Below, piece after piece: positions 1 to 12,626 of a stretch of 64,000 nucleotides of DNA. The position numbers and the translations under genes were made by a program. Where the stretch lies: positions 4,002,100-4,066,099 of the forward strand of contig CM035306.1 of NCBI GenBank assembly GCA_002900995.3, read 5' to 3'. The first letter of the stretch is position 1, and each line of letters starts with the position of its first letter. Under the pieces are notes generated by a model. That model was not told the origin of the DNA and searched no databases. It saw only the letters and a list, made by a program, of their open reading frames with translations. This DNA is from Ganoderma boninense. Taxonomy: Eukaryota > Basidiomycota > Agaricomycetes > Polyporales > Polyporaceae.

Positions 1-1086
1 GCTTGTTGCTGCTGGGTGCTGTCGGTTCGAGACGGGGTGATTAATGCGTAGGTAGAGCATTTTCGGAAAACGGTTCACTGACCTGGCTTGCTCGGACACC
101 GACTCTGCCGCAGGCTCGCGATCTGAGGAGGCCTCCTCGGCCTCCGCATCGACGCCCAATGTAGACCTACAGAGCCAAGTTCAGTACTAGGTCCGTTTGA
201 AGCCTGGAAGTAACCGCAAATCTTACTGGCCAGGACCATGGAGATGTTCTTCCGTCGGGATCGTCTGTTCGCCTACCGGCATCGCCATAGTCGTGGGGTT
301 TCGGCGCAGCAAAGTTGTGGTAGGGCTCGTTGAGTCGCGGACCGAGACACAAGCCCGAATGCTGAAAACGAGGGAAGAGAGATGTAGATGGGTATCGGCC
401 ACTGGCAGGAGGGTGAGGGTGAGCAATATTTTGGGCTTGCCGGCCCCTTATATGCTCAGTATGTAATACAGTGGCAAGGCTGCTACGTTTGTGTGACAAC
501 GGTTAGGAGGCCGACCCATGCGCGGCGAATTGTGATGCGACATACAAAAAAGCCCGCCATCTGTGGTGCTTTTTGAGATAATACGTGAGAGGCTCGAACG
601 TTAACAACGACCGCACCGACCTTAAGCTTTAGCTTATTGTTCGACTTAGACGGTCTCCATTTGCCGGTGTCCAACTAGGCGAAGTAGCGATAGCAGCAAT
701 AGAGGCTGTCTATGCTTGGGCCGTTCATACGAAAACGCAATGTATCCGAATATATAAAATAATTGGAGTGTTGTTGGCGAGGGATGTCGATGTCTTGTGG
801 ACCTGCCACCTGTACAGCGATGAGAAACGGGCGGTCTTCGGATCCGTCCCCTCCTCACGGGCTAAACCACTCCGGGAAAGGAGACAAGGATCTCGACCGA
901 AGGAAGAGTCGCTGGAGAGATCAATGGACGGAGCTACGTATTTCCAATGTACAAAACCAAGAAGCCCTCAGATAGTCTTTGTGGGATATACAACATGAAG
1001 GGGCATTGGCCCCAAATCAAATACAAGCGCTGGTGGTGTCCTCCCCTCTCCCCGGTACTTACAGTGTACATGTTCATTTTATCTAT
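1..1086. other. no gene recognised
   Basis: Only short overlapping open frames on both strands, none with recognisable domains or convincing splice patterns. The part next to position 1087 is the 3' flank of the tryptophan synthase gene. Confidence 0.5.
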
Positions 1087-3735
1087 CTATTGACCTTTGT
1101 TCTCCAACGGCGAGTTGGAGATGTACCAGTCGAGCTTCTTTTCCCACTTGCCGGGGAGGAGCTGCGAGATCTGCTCGACATCTTTGTCGCCGCGGCCGGA
1201 CACGCACTGCCCGGCGACACATAGGGGCTGTCAGTCCCGTGATGAAAAAATAAAACAAAAAGAAGACGGGACGCACAATGACGATGTTCGCGTCCTTCGG
1301 CAGGGTCTTTGCGAGCTGGACCCACCCCAGACGGCGTGCGCTGACTCCAGGGCTGATAGGAGGAGGCGGTACCCGTCAGCTCGTATCGTTTGCGTTGGAA
1401 TACTGAGGACCTACCAGGGATAATGCCCTCCAGCTGGGTGAGCATCCTGAAGCCGCGGAGCGCCTCTTCGTCCGTAGCGACGGTGTATTCGGCACGACCG
1501 GACTCCTTCAACCAGGCATGCTCGGGTCCCACGCCGGGGTAGTCCAAGCCAGCGGAGATCGAGTGTGTCTCGATGATCTGACCCGCCGTTGACTGCAGAA
1601 CATACGTCCGCACGCCATGGAAGACACCAGACTGACCCTTGCTGAGCGTGGCGCTATGCCTGTCCCCGTCGATGCCCTCCCCGCCCGCCTCGACCCCGAC
1701 GAGGCGCACGTTCTTCTCCTCGATGAAGTCGTAGAACGTCCCGATCGCGTTGCTGCCGCCGCCCCACGCACGCGACGACGGCCTCGGGCAGCTTCCCCGT
1801 CTGCGCCTTCAGCTGGCTCTTGATCTCCTGCCCGATCACCCGCTGGAAGTCGCGCACGATCGTCGGGAACGGGTGTGGCCCGATCGCGGAGCCGATGAGG
1901 TAGTGTGTGTTCGAGAGGTTCGTGACCCAGTCCCGGAGCGCTTCGTTCACGGCGTCCTTGAGCGTGCACGAGCCGGAGTGCACAGGGATAACCTCGGCAC
2001 CGAGCATGCGGATGCGGAAGACGTTGAGTGCCTGTCTGCGGACGTCCTCCGCGCCCATGTAGATGATGCACTGGAGCCCGAAGCGGGCGCATGCGGTCGC
2101 TGTCGCAACACCATGCTGGCCCGCACCGGTCTCGGCGATGATTCGCGTTTTGCCTAAACGTTTTGCAAGAAGAATCTGTGTCGCTGCAGTCAGTCCACTG
2201 TGCTGGGCACCGGGAGGAGGACCATACCTGGCCAATAGCATTGTTGATCTTGTGCGAGCCAGTGTGGTTCCTGTGGATATTGGTCGATGTCAAGAAGGAT
2301 ACAATAAGGTGATTTGCACGTACAGGTCTTCCCGCTTCAGCCAGATGGTCGCTCCACCCGCGTGCTCCGTGAGCTTTTCGGCCTTGTACAGGTTCGAAGG
2401 ACGGTTCATGTACCCGTACAAGCTCTCCCACTCCTTTGATGAATTCAGGATCCTTCATCGCCGCCTTGTGAGCCTCCTCAAGCTCGATCAAGCAATCCCA
2501 GAGCGCCTCCGGAACATACTGTCCGCCGAACGGACCGAAACGATGAGGCAATACGTTCTTCGTCGCCGAATCGGCCGATACCGTCAGACTTCAGGCTAGG
2601 GCGTGAGCGGGACGAAGTTGAGCGGGAAGCGGATGCGGGTCTTGGTGGCTGGCCCTTCAAAGTGATCGCCGCGCAGTACTCCTCGACCTTCTTGGAAACC
2701 TGCCCCTCTGGTGCAGACTTGATGACTGCGATGAGACGGCTGCCGATGACGACGCCATCTGCACCCGCGTCCGCGACGAGGTCGAAGTGTGCACGGGTTG
2801 CGACTCCGAAGCCGACCGCGAGCGGGACGTCGGTGAAGTCTCGGACTCGCGCGATCAGGTCCGGAAGGGCGCTGTTCATCGTGCCTGTGACGGAAGAACC
2901 CGTGGTACCCATCTGGAACGCGGCGAAATGCCTTGTGAACACGTATGACTAACTTCAAGAACTCGGCGCAGACCTTGGAAACAACATAGATGAAGGAATC
3001 AGCGATTGATGCGAGGAACTCTATACGCCCTAGGGATGTTGAAGGAGCGATGAGCGGAACGTATGAGAGGCTTGTGGAGAGGAGGGGTTCAGGCAAAGAT
3101 TATGGTCAAGGGGGAGAGGGACTCACTTTGCAGCTCGGCACTTGTCGCGGAAAGTGATCGCTTCCTCTGGTGGCAAATCGACCACGATGTATCCATTCGC
3201 TCCAGCTTCGGCGGCGTCGTGGATTGCCTTGTCCTCCCCATAGGCGAGCATCGGGTTGTAGTATCCTGAAGAAGGAAGAGAGATGCCTTGAGGAGACGGG
3301 ACGTAGAATCACCGAAAAGTGGCTCACCCATCAACAGCACCGGCACAGTCAGTCCTTTATTACGCGCATCTCTAACCATTCCGAGACATTGGGCGTAGTC
3401 TACGTTGTTGTTGAGCGCGACCTGTACATTTCGTCTCAAATATTAGCGTCAAGTTTAGGAAGAGATGGCGGATACGCACGACGTTGGTTTCCTGGATTGC
3501 GGGGCCATCTGCAATCGGATCGGAGAAGGGAACACCGAGTTCTATGATGTCTGCCCCTCCTTCTTGCATAGAGAGTAGGATGGGAACGGTGTCCTCGACC
3601 TTAGGATACCCGGCGGTCACGAAGGTGACAAGGGCCGGGCTCGTCTGTGCATGTTGTGAGATGAGGCCGGAGACGCCACAGTGCTTCACTCACTGTCTGA
3701 TTCTTCTCCTGGAATACTTTCTTGAGAGCCTCCAT
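1087..3735 (-). CDS. TRP5: bifunctional tryptophan synthase (alpha-beta fusion)
   Basis: Catalyses the last step of tryptophan synthesis: the alpha part cleaves indole-3-glycerol phosphate and the beta part joins indole to serine using PLP. The start at 3735 gives MEALKKVF, then a 49-nt intron leads into [14 protein letters not shown]. Alpha motifs [16 protein letters not shown] (catalytic Glu and Asp) and GATR/GFGV-type barrel segments follow, ending near 2600. The beta part begins [17 protein letters not shown], carries the PLP lysine in [13 protein letters not shown] and ends with SGRGDKD near 1190 and stop TAG at 1087. At least six short introns are needed, and all have GT-AG ends. Alpha before beta in one chain is the fungal TRP5 arrangement. 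One oddity: in the conserved [10 protein letters not shown] loop there is one extra C on the + strand (run 1762-1765), which shifts the frame. This is probably an assembly error, because all flanking sequence is well conserved. Confidence 0.95.
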
Positions 3736-3938
3736 CGTGCGCGGTGTGAGGGGGAGAGGGTGAAGGCGCAAGAGTGGGGAAGCAGAGTCATTTATTGCTG
3801 AGTGGGTGTAGCAATCTACTAGATCAACTTTTTGTTATCTAATCTAGCCGAGACCAATAATCCGACCGCGGACTCTCCGGTCGTCGGCTGCACCTCCCTT
3901 TTCTCCTGCCTCCACCCATCTGACCTCACTTGACAACC

Positions 3939-6478
3939 ATGGTTCTATCAGGGTCCTCAGACGAGTCCAGGGTGCTCATTCTGAACACCGGAGGAACGAT
4001 CAACATGATATTCAGCAAACAGGGCTATGTTCCGGAGCCATACTTCCTCACGGAGACGCTTCACAGCCAACATCGCTTCCACGACCCCCTCGAAGAATCC
4101 CTGTTCTCTCATTCTGGCTCGCTAGAAGGTTATAGGAGGTGGTCCAACAGCGGCGCGGCCAGTCCGTCGGGCGCGACATTCGCTAGTCGCGAACCATCTC
4201 CGAGCCGTGGAGGGGCTCGCGCCCAACTCTATCAGGCTCTTACCTTGCCTGTCCGATCATCACGCCCAATAGGTCTACCAGGACACCTTGCGGTTTCCAC
4301 AGAACAGGTGATACCGCGCCAACCTGTGTGCAAGCAAATATCGGAAGATGTCTACGAGGCTCAGTTGCCGACGCTCGTCATGCCCGTGAGTAGCGGGCCT
4401 GGTGGTAGCCGCAAGCGCATCCGATACGCTGTTCTCGAGGTCAGTGCTCTGAAAAGCGGCGTTACTATGTTCACTGACACCGTACGTAGTGGCACCCACT
4501 CCTAGACAGTAGCAATATAGAGATACAAGGTAAATGGTTCTGCTGTTGACTTGTTTGACTCACGCTCTGATCCCTCATCATGTCTCAGCACAGACTGGAT
4601 CAGGATTGCGTCTGACCTAGAGCTCAACTACTCCAATTTCGATGGATTTGTGATCCTACACGGCACTGATACCATGTCCTACACATCATCTGCTCTCAGC
4701 TTTATGTTGGAAGACCTGGGAAAGACGGTCGTGCGTCTCCTTTTTCTTTCGTGTCGGCTGCGAGTGCAAGGCATTTAGGACTATCTCGCAGGTCGTAACC
4801 GGCGCCCAGATCCCCATGTCCCAGCTCCGAAATGATGCAGTGGACAACCTGTTGGGGGCTTTGGTTATTGCAGGCCATTATATCATTCCAGGTAACCCGA
4901 GCTGTCGTACGTTACCCACCCATGTCACTGACAGTCCCTTCTAGAGTGTTGCTTATACTTTAATCACACTTTGTTCCGCGGGAACAGGGTCTCGAAGATG
5001 TCATCGTACGATCTTAATGCGTTCAACAGCCCAAACTTTCCTCCGCTTGTCAATGGTATATCATCTCTGTGCGTCTAGCCAGACCCTCCGCTGATCAGCG
5101 GAACATGGTGTCCAGTTGGCATCGACATTGTTGTAAACTGGCAGGATGTCCTACGACAAACGAGCCTGGAACGGTTCAGATCTCATAAACGTACGTAGTT
5201 ATATTTGTTCCTGTTCACACCGAGATGTACTCACGATATTTGGCGGTGTGCTGCAGTGATGAGTCCTCATGTCGGTAAGTAAGTTCGGGATATTCGCTTG
5301 TGCTTCTCATTAATGCCATCCGACGTACAGCCACCCTGCGCCTCTTCCCTGGTATCACCGGAGCGACCATCCGCGCCTTTGTCATGGCTCCGACCCGAGG
5401 CGTAGTCCTCGAGACGTACGGCGCGGGAAATGCGCCACAGCGCCCGGACCTGGTCGCAGCTCTCAAAGAAGCATGCGACAACGGGGTAGTCATCGTCGCG
5501 ATCACGCAGTGCAGCAAGGGCTCCGTCTCAGACGCATATGAAACCGGCCGCAGCCTCTTGCAAGCAGGCGTCGTCCCCGGAGGCGACATGACTCCGGAGG
5601 TAAATACAATTAGTAGTCTCTTGGGTCTGGCCCTGCACCGAACAACTAATCAAAGATGCTGCGCATACCACACAGTGCGCGCTCACCAAGCTCAGCTACC
5701 TTCTATCCAAGCCGGAGCTCTCGGTCGCCCAAGTCCGCTCGCTCATCGGGACGCCACTTCGCGGCGAACTCACCCTCCCAGAGAGTAAGGTCCCCGCGGC
5801 GCTCGGCAGCCAGGCGACGTCGTCCGCCGGGCCAAGCCTCGACCACCTCCAGGGCCTGCTCTCCCAGGTTGTCCGCCTCTCCTCCTCGACGTCCGCCTCC
5901 GCCTCCGCGCCACGCATCCTCGTGGACGGCCTCGCCGCGCCCGACGCAGAGGCGGACAAGGCGACCGCGCCATGGAGCTGGACCGCCGCAGAGGCCGCGT
6001 CGACCGAGAGCGCGCTCTTCCCGTTCCTCGTGCACCTCGCGGTCGCGCGCGACGACCCCGCGGCGCTCGCGTTCGCGCTCGCCGCCGACGCCAGCGACGG
6101 CGAAGGCCGCGCAGCCTCGCGGTCAGCGGCGGGCTCGCGAACTGCGCGGACCCGGCGTCCGGGCACGCCCCGCTGCACGCGGCCGCGCTCGCGGGGGCGG
6201 TGCGCGCGGCGGGGGCGCTGCTCGAGGCCGGGGCGCTCGTGCATGTGCGCGACAGGCTGGGACACACGCCGCTGTACTACGCTGCGAGGCAGGGCCATGA
6301 GGGGATTGTGGAGCTGCTCGTGAAGGCTGGGGCGAATCTGGGCGGGGCGGACGTCGAGGGCGGGTTCGTCGCGCTTGCGGTGAGGAAGGCGGCGCGTGCG
6401 GGGGACGAGCGGGCGTTGAGGGTGTGGAAGAAGGCTGGGGCGGACGTGTCTGCCGGGATGGGCGAGGGGGATCGTTGA
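3939..6478 (+). CDS. L-asparaginase (type I) with C-terminal ankyrin repeats
   Basis: Predicted to hydrolyse asparagine to aspartate and ammonia. The first in-frame ATG is 3939. The amino part has the two asparaginase signatures: LNTGGTINM near residue 15 with the nucleophilic Thr, and VILHGTDTM near 4650-4680. Further family blocks are VTGAQIPMSQLRND, NRVSKMSS and GAGNAPQRPDL, the last near 5420. The carboxy part holds at least two ankyrin repeats (GHAPLHAAALAGAV at about 6160 and GHTPLYYAARQGHEGIVELL at about 6260), so the layout matches the ankyrin-bearing asparaginases/60-kDa lysophospholipases of fungi and animals. Five or more short introns interrupt it. Between about 6070 and 6125 the reading frame changes. 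A 44-nt intron with a weak donor (6071-6114) restores it, but a single missing base would do so too. It lies head-to-head with TRP5, with 203 bp between the starts. Confidence 0.9.
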
Positions 6479-8900
6479 ATATGAATATTGAAGAGCTGAT
6501 GGGGTTGATGACGAGGTGGAGGGGATGGGAAAATCCATGAGGACTGAACGGTGCGTCGTCTTCTGCCTGTGCTTAGAGGATGCGTCGGCTCATGGTTGCG
6601 TTTTTCACGTCTTCAGATGAGGTGGATGCACCCTATGGCCAGTCTCCCCCCCAAAAAAAACTATGAGCGGACTTGAGCTTGAAGGTAAATCTTCGAGAAC
6701 ATGTCTGGTTAATTAACGAAGTGCTGTCGAAGGGAAATACGTATACCATTATACAATCCGTGTCGAGGTGGGCTCTAGCAAGCATTCGGGACCGCGTCAT
6801 CTGTCCCGCAAAACGGCAATGATCTCAACGCTGCGTAAGTAGTAAGCATAGCACGCCATCGAACAGTGCCTGGATTCACGTTTTCCGATTCGGACAACAC
6901 TGACGAGGACTAGTCGGCCCGCCGCTGGTGTGATATATTCGGCTCTGACCGTCCAGCTTCAATGCCCCGAAACAACATGGAAGCTGAGCCGGCATTGGTT
7001 GTGGACCGTAAAGATGCAGCTCTGTGCGAGAGCCATAAGTACGATCAAAACACAAAACCTGATCCTCGAACACGGACTAACCGAATCTGACTGGCACCGA
7101 GAGGGTCCTCTGTGCCGCGGGTGGTCAGTAGGACAGCCTGACTGTGCGACGCTGTACAAAAGAGAACAGGACGTTTACACGTCCGTCCTCCAGTGACTAC
7201 GATGCGGTGTAAGAGCATATGGTACGTACCGGACGCGGGCCACGGGACCTGTGCTCTGGCGCGGAGGGTGCGGCCTGTGCTTATGATAGCACGCTCGCAA
7301 GCGGGCGAGCCGTGGATCTTGACTCAAGTTGGACAAACCACCATGCAGACGCCTAACAAATGCAACCGGGATTCGGATGTCAAGATCATTCAGATCTCGG
7401 GGGAAGATCTTACTCACCCACTGTGATCTTTTCACTCAAGCGAGAAAGTATGACGACCGGTAAGCTGGACAATGGGGCAAGCCTTGTCATCGTGATGTTC
7501 GAATTCCTCGAGTCCTCTTGGCTGGTTCCGTCCCCAAGGAATTATTCTCTCGGGTGTATCAGTGGCTGGAAGATACAGTAGCCCCTGCGTCAGGTTTGAT
7601 GCGTGTATTGGCTGTGAGCTGCGGGTAAATACTTAGTACTTAAACCTAGGTTAGATGCCACACTGTGACATCATCATGTACTGGAGTAAATAATGCTGAT
7701 GAGGCCTTGTACGAACGCCATCACGTACCTAAAACACCATTACGTACCTACATAAATGTCCCGACGCTGCTCACGGGTTGGCATCGACTTGCAGGTGTGC
7801 ACAACACAGATACTGCTTAGCATGGAGTCATTAGAGAGGACACAGTGGTTAGATCGGCCACGATATTGACGAACAACACATATGCCGGTTTCTGTCCGGC
7901 AATATAAAGTCTGCTTTGAGCGGACGACGGAAGGAAAGCTTCGGCTGTGTGTATTATTCTCCGTGAAACAGGATTGGAAGTTTGCGCCGTGCGATGATGT
8001 GGGCGCGGCATAAGGTCGGATGACGAGAGAAAGGTAGCCACTGGCGCTACACATTGGGGACGGAGCGCCTTGTCCGGTGTTCGGTTACAAGGGTCTAGCC
8101 GGTGCCTGTGGCTGTGTTGTTACGACGATCAAGTTCACTCAGTTTGGGTCCGCATCCGCATCCGCTGCTTGAACTTCTTAGACTTGATTCACTTCACTGT
8201 GCTTGAAGCTCCATTTGCCTCATCTCAAAACTCGTTAGCTTCTGTCCAGTTTCTGCTCTCGGGCTATCTCTCCCGGCTGATCTAGGAGAATTCGAAACAT
8301 GCACCACCCTTTCTACTTCTGTGCTAGCACCCGCTCGTCCGCGTCAGGTTCCGCTCGCTGACGTTGCATCGGAGCGCGCAGCTAATGGGCCGCTCTCTCG
8401 GACATTTCATACACGCTGCATGCATCATGTAACCTGTGTAAATGCGAGACATGTTCTGGAGACTTCTGCACCGGTTTTGTCGTCATCGTCGGCGGCAGGC
8501 GCCCCATGACTCCTTTGGCCTTCATTGGAGATGGTCACCCTTGTCGCTCGCCGACAAATGATCCCAAGGTGAGTAGTATATCCATTTTCCTAAATTTAAG
8601 ACCACAGTAAACTCGCCGATCTTCGTCAGGATGGCGTAGGTGGGAAGGATGAGCGCACATCGCGATCCGCACCTGCGCCGTGCCGACGGAGTCATTTATA
8701 TTACGGACAGCTTAACTTTACGAGCCGTCTGGTCCATGGATTGAGACAGTCTCGCGAGAATCCATACTAACATAGAGCCCGAGCTGGCCCGGAACAATCC
8801 AATATTTCATCTGGCACTTGTCAACTGAGGGTTTGTCGCCGTCTAAGGCTTGTCCAAGATGGAATTTGCATCACCTCCTTTCATCCAAACAACGAGGCCC
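6479..8900. other. intergenic, no gene recognised
   Basis: About 2.4 kb without a supportable gene. The open frames near 6,900-7,200 and 7,175-7,435 are short, unspliced and unlike known families. A run of seven or more A occurs near 6653. Confidence 0.5.
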
Positions 8901-9052
8901 CATATTCGCACCAGCATTTGTCCAGTGCTATTCCTTGGGTCCGTCCGCTTTTCTCTCACACTGTTCTCGCCTTCAGGGTCCGAAGTTAGCTCCTACTGGC
9001 CAGCTGGCTACGAGCATCCAGCGCCGGCAAACGCGCTGTTCGGGCTCGCAAC

Positions 9053-9060
9053 TATAAAAG
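9053..9060 (+). promoter_or_regulatory. TATA box of the FAD oxidase gene
   Basis: TATAAAAG stands about 94 bp before the ATG at 9154 and is followed by a pyrimidine-rich stretch, as in many strongly expressed basidiomycete genes. Confidence 0.6.
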
Positions 9061-9153
9061 ATACACAGGGTGCGTCTTCTATTTTCTCCAGTCTTCTGGA
9101 CTCTCATTCACGCCCTTTTCCTTCGCCTTTCCTGTCTTCTTGGTCTTCACACC

Positions 9154-11026
9154 ATGCGCGGCTTCCTTGCATCTTCCATCGTTCTTTACGCTGCTTCCTC
9201 CGCCATCGGTGCCTTGATTCCTTACAGCGAGCTGAAAGCCCGTGGTAACAGTACCCCCCTTGCCGACTGCTTGCAAAGCGCCGGGCTTGACCCAGTCGTC
9301 GAAGGTGACGCTGCCTATGCCACGGACTCTGCTCCCTTCAACCTTCGGTGCGTCCTCTAAACCGTGTTATTTTTATCCACCAAACTGACGCTTACTGCCT
9401 ATCATCGTATAGCCTTCCCTGGAAGCCTGCCGCCCTAGTCTATCCTCGCGACTCCAAGGGCGTTTCTGCCGCCATCAGGTGCGGTGCGAAGACCGGTGTC
9501 AAGGTCAACGCACGGAGCGGTGGCCACTCCTGTAAGCCCCTCCTCCCATGCCCCTCCATGCCGCCTGTCAGCTCATCCCGCATCTTCCCACAGATGCCGC
9601 CTTCGCCCTCGGTGGCGAGGACGGCCACTTGACCGTCAGCCTCGACCACCTCCGCACCCTCTCCCTGAACGGCACCAAGGGGACGTTCGGTGCCGGGAAC
9701 CACCTCGGCGACGTTGCCCTCTTCCTCTGGGAGAACGGTATGCCCACCTTTTCTCCGAAGCGCAGATGGTCATGCGGAAGTCTAACTAGTACTCCCCCCC
9801 TCCTCGACATGTGGCAGGCAAGCGCGCACTGGCGCACGGGACGTGCCCCTACGTCGGCATCGGCGGCCACGCAGGGCAGGGCGGCTTCGGGCTGCCCTCG
9901 CGCGCATGGGGCCTGCTCGCGGACCAGATCACGTCGCTCGAGATCGTGACCGCGGACGGGTCCGTGCGCACCGCGTCCCGGACGCACAACGCGGACCTCT
10001 TCTGGGCGGCGACGGGCGCGGGCGCGTCGTTCGGGATCATCACGGCGTTCACGGCGGAGACGCACGCGGCGCTCGACTCGGTCGCGTTCGCGTACAACTT
10101 CGACGGGTACGGCGCGGCGCGGGCGAGCGCGGGCCTGCAGGCGTGGCAGGCGTTCGCGGGCGACCACGCCCACAAGCTCGACACCGCCGTCGGGCTCCAG
10201 ATCCACGTCAACCCCGGCACGAGCGCCTCGGACATCGTCTTCAGCGTCTCTGGTGTCTACTGTGAGTCGCAGCGGTCCCCTTTGACTTACTTCGCTTAGG
10301 ACTCACTTGGGCGATGCAAATCCAGATGGCGTCGACGAGGCCACGGTCAACGCCACGTTCGCCCCGCTCCTCGCGAAGCTCGGCACACCGACGAGCACGT
10401 TCCTGCAGAAGCAGGACTGGATCACGTCCGTGCTCTACCTCGCGGGCGTGAACAGCACCGCGCAGCTCAACACCACGCTCGCCTCGGACACGCACGACAC
10501 CTTCTACGCGACGTCGACGTTCGTCCCCGCCGCGGCCCCCATGAACCAGGCGGCGTCCGACGCGCTCTTCGCGTACTTCTACGGCCAGGGCGCGAACACG
10601 AGCGTCGAGTGGTTCGCGATCTTCGACCTGTACGGGGGCGGGGACTCGGCGGTCAGCGCGCGGGGCGCGGACTATAACGCGTTCGACGCGCGCGACGCGC
10701 TGTACTCGATCCAGTACTACGGCACGATCCCCGCCTCGGTCTCGGACGCGGACGGGATCGCGTTCATCCAGGGCATGAAGACGGCCGTCGAGAGCAACCA
10801 GCCTCAGACGCAGTTCAAGGAGTATGGTGAGTGCCGAGCCGCTGCTGCTGGCAATGGGGAGGGGGACATGGGTGCTGACCTTGAACGCGCAGTCAACTAC
10901 ATCGACAGCACGTACACCGCGGCGGAGTCGCACAAGCGGTACTATCCCACGCATACGGACCGACTCGAGACCCTCAAGAACAAATACGACCCGAAGCGCG
11001 TCATCAACTTCCCTCAGGACTTCTGA
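9154..11026 (+). CDS. secreted FAD-linked oxidase, glucooligosaccharide oxidase/berberine-bridge type
   Basis: A flavoprotein oxidase (AA7-like) expected to oxidise sugars or oligosaccharides, or alcohol substrates, outside the cell with release of H2O2. Residues 1-19 (MRGFLASSIVLYAASSAIG) form a signal peptide. The PCMH-type FAD domain shows ARSGGHSY, whose His takes the 8-alpha link, and HGTCPYVGIGGH, whose Cys takes the 6-S link, so bicovalent FAD is expected. The carboxy end has the BBE-type tail YNEXX-like NYIDST...YYPTHTDRLETLKNKYDPKRVINFPQDF (quoted in parts). Six exons fit by GT-AG rules: 9154-9347, 9413-9531, 9594-9737, 9818-10261, 10326-10826 and 10893-11026. No frame lesion is seen. 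GC is very high from exon 4 on. The exact substrate cannot be read from the sequence. Confidence 0.93.
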
Positions 11027-11684
11027 GCCCGTCGATGTGTGGCCTTGTGCGGCGGACACGAGCTCGTGGCGTCGCGACTTGTTGTTTGTGAGGACTACTT
11101 GCAGACACGGAGATAACCTTTCTCGTCTAATAGCACTGCGGACAATCTTTATGAGCGTTGACATCGGACTCTAACGTAGCATACATGGGGAACATTAATG
11201 ATTGTAGTGCTTATTATCCATACGTTTGTACGCTACGTCGGAGGTTTTCAAGCGTCACACACGGACCCGTTATACAATACTACCATATAGTAGTACGTTC
11301 GATTTAGCTGTGTTTGTATTTCAAAACCGCGCACAGTGTCAACGATCCCACAGCAAACATTGAGGTTTGAAAATGGTAACAGACCGTCTTCGCGGCGCAA
11401 AGAACCACCATCAACTAGGGAATGAAGCTTGGCTTGGAATGCATCGTGATATGTTGAACTATCGTAACCTTCGAAGGGCGGAGTGGTGCAGTCTGACATT
11501 GGTGCAAGCGACAACGGCTGCTGTGACGGTCCGGCCGAACTTCGCTGGCTTCGATTCACCCAAATACAGTAATACTATTCATGGGAGAGAACGCGTCAAA
11601 AATTCTAGTCGGCAAGCTTCGTGGACAGCGAATAACGGGGCATAACAAGTCAACATTCAACGCCTGCAGAGGCAGGTTCGCAGA

Positions 11685-12626
11685 TCACTGAGCAACCATG
11701 GAATACTGGAGGAGGAATCGGACCTCATCCTCGACCATTCGAAGGCGGTCTTCCCCGAAGGCCTGGAGCACGACTTGGTACTCGTGCTCAACGCCTTGGT
11801 TGCCCTCGTGCACGGTGTACGAGACGACCCTCCACTCACCACCGTCCCCCATCCCCCGAGGCGGAGAGCTGATGAATCGCTCCCCCACAAGGGTGGACGG
11901 GTTGCGCAGAAACTGGTCGACCTCGTCGCCAGACATACACTTCCGCGGCGCGCGGGAGCGGCGACGGGCGGGAGGAGGATTGGAATGGCGCGAGGCTTGG
12001 GCAGCGGCCAAGACACGACGACGCTCTGGAAAGAGGCGGAGGAACTCCCCGCTATAGAATTCGTCCATTCTAAAATAAAAGCAGCAATTCGTCAAGGAGG
12101 TGTGACTGTAAGAGAAGACGCGCTATGAGTCGTATGACTTACATCGCCCTCTTACGTCTGATGACCTTGAGTTGCAGGTCCGCATGGTCCGCTAGGGCCA
12201 GAAAGACCTTGTACTCGCTGAAGACCATGGAGGCAGCGGCAGCGTAATGAAGGCGAGCAACACGACTGCGTTCCAACAAGCATCAGACCCATAAGTAGAA
12301 TACGACGCGCGAGAGTCAGGACTTGGTGCTTACTCCTCGAGCGTCTTCGGTGGGGTGAGCCTCTCGATCTCCGCATGTGCGGGGACGAGGTGGGTGTCCG
12401 GATCGCCGCCCAACGGAACGAATTCCTGCGGAGAGACGCTGGGCTTCACGTCGGGGTGGTCGTAGAGCTCAGCATAGAGCTCATCCCGGCGAGTGTGGTG
12501 TTTGTAGAGGAATTGCGTGTCCTCGGCCGTGATTTTGAGATACCACGCGAGCTGCTGCGCGAGGGCTTCGACGTCCACGGACGCCCTTGGTACCTTGTAC
12601 CTGTCCATAGTGTGCTGGGACGACAT
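11685..12626 (-). CDS. hypothetical protein, about 275 residues
   Basis: Not recognised. Three exons splice cleanly: 12626-12334, 12265-12143 and 12069-11685. The start chosen gives MSSQHTMDRYKVPRAS; a second Met lies six residues on (12608). The first third is helical (VDVEALAQQLAWYLKITAED) and rich in charged residues, the middle reads SMVFSEYKVFLALADHADLQ, and the end has GEWRVVSYTVHEGNQGVEHE. No signal peptide, membrane segment or catalytic motif is visible. The clean splicing and even codon use argue that it is a real gene. Its 3' end faces the FAD oxidase gene. Confidence 0.65.

Noticed and set aside
5696..6538. 280-residue minus-strand open frame
   Set aside because: It lies wholly antisense to the asparaginase/ankyrin exon. 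It is Arg/Ser/Pro-rich, as expected from extreme GC, with no family resemblance.
10241..11164. 307-residue minus-strand open frame
   Set aside because: Antisense shadow of the FAD oxidase exons; low-complexity Arg/Val/Glu composition.
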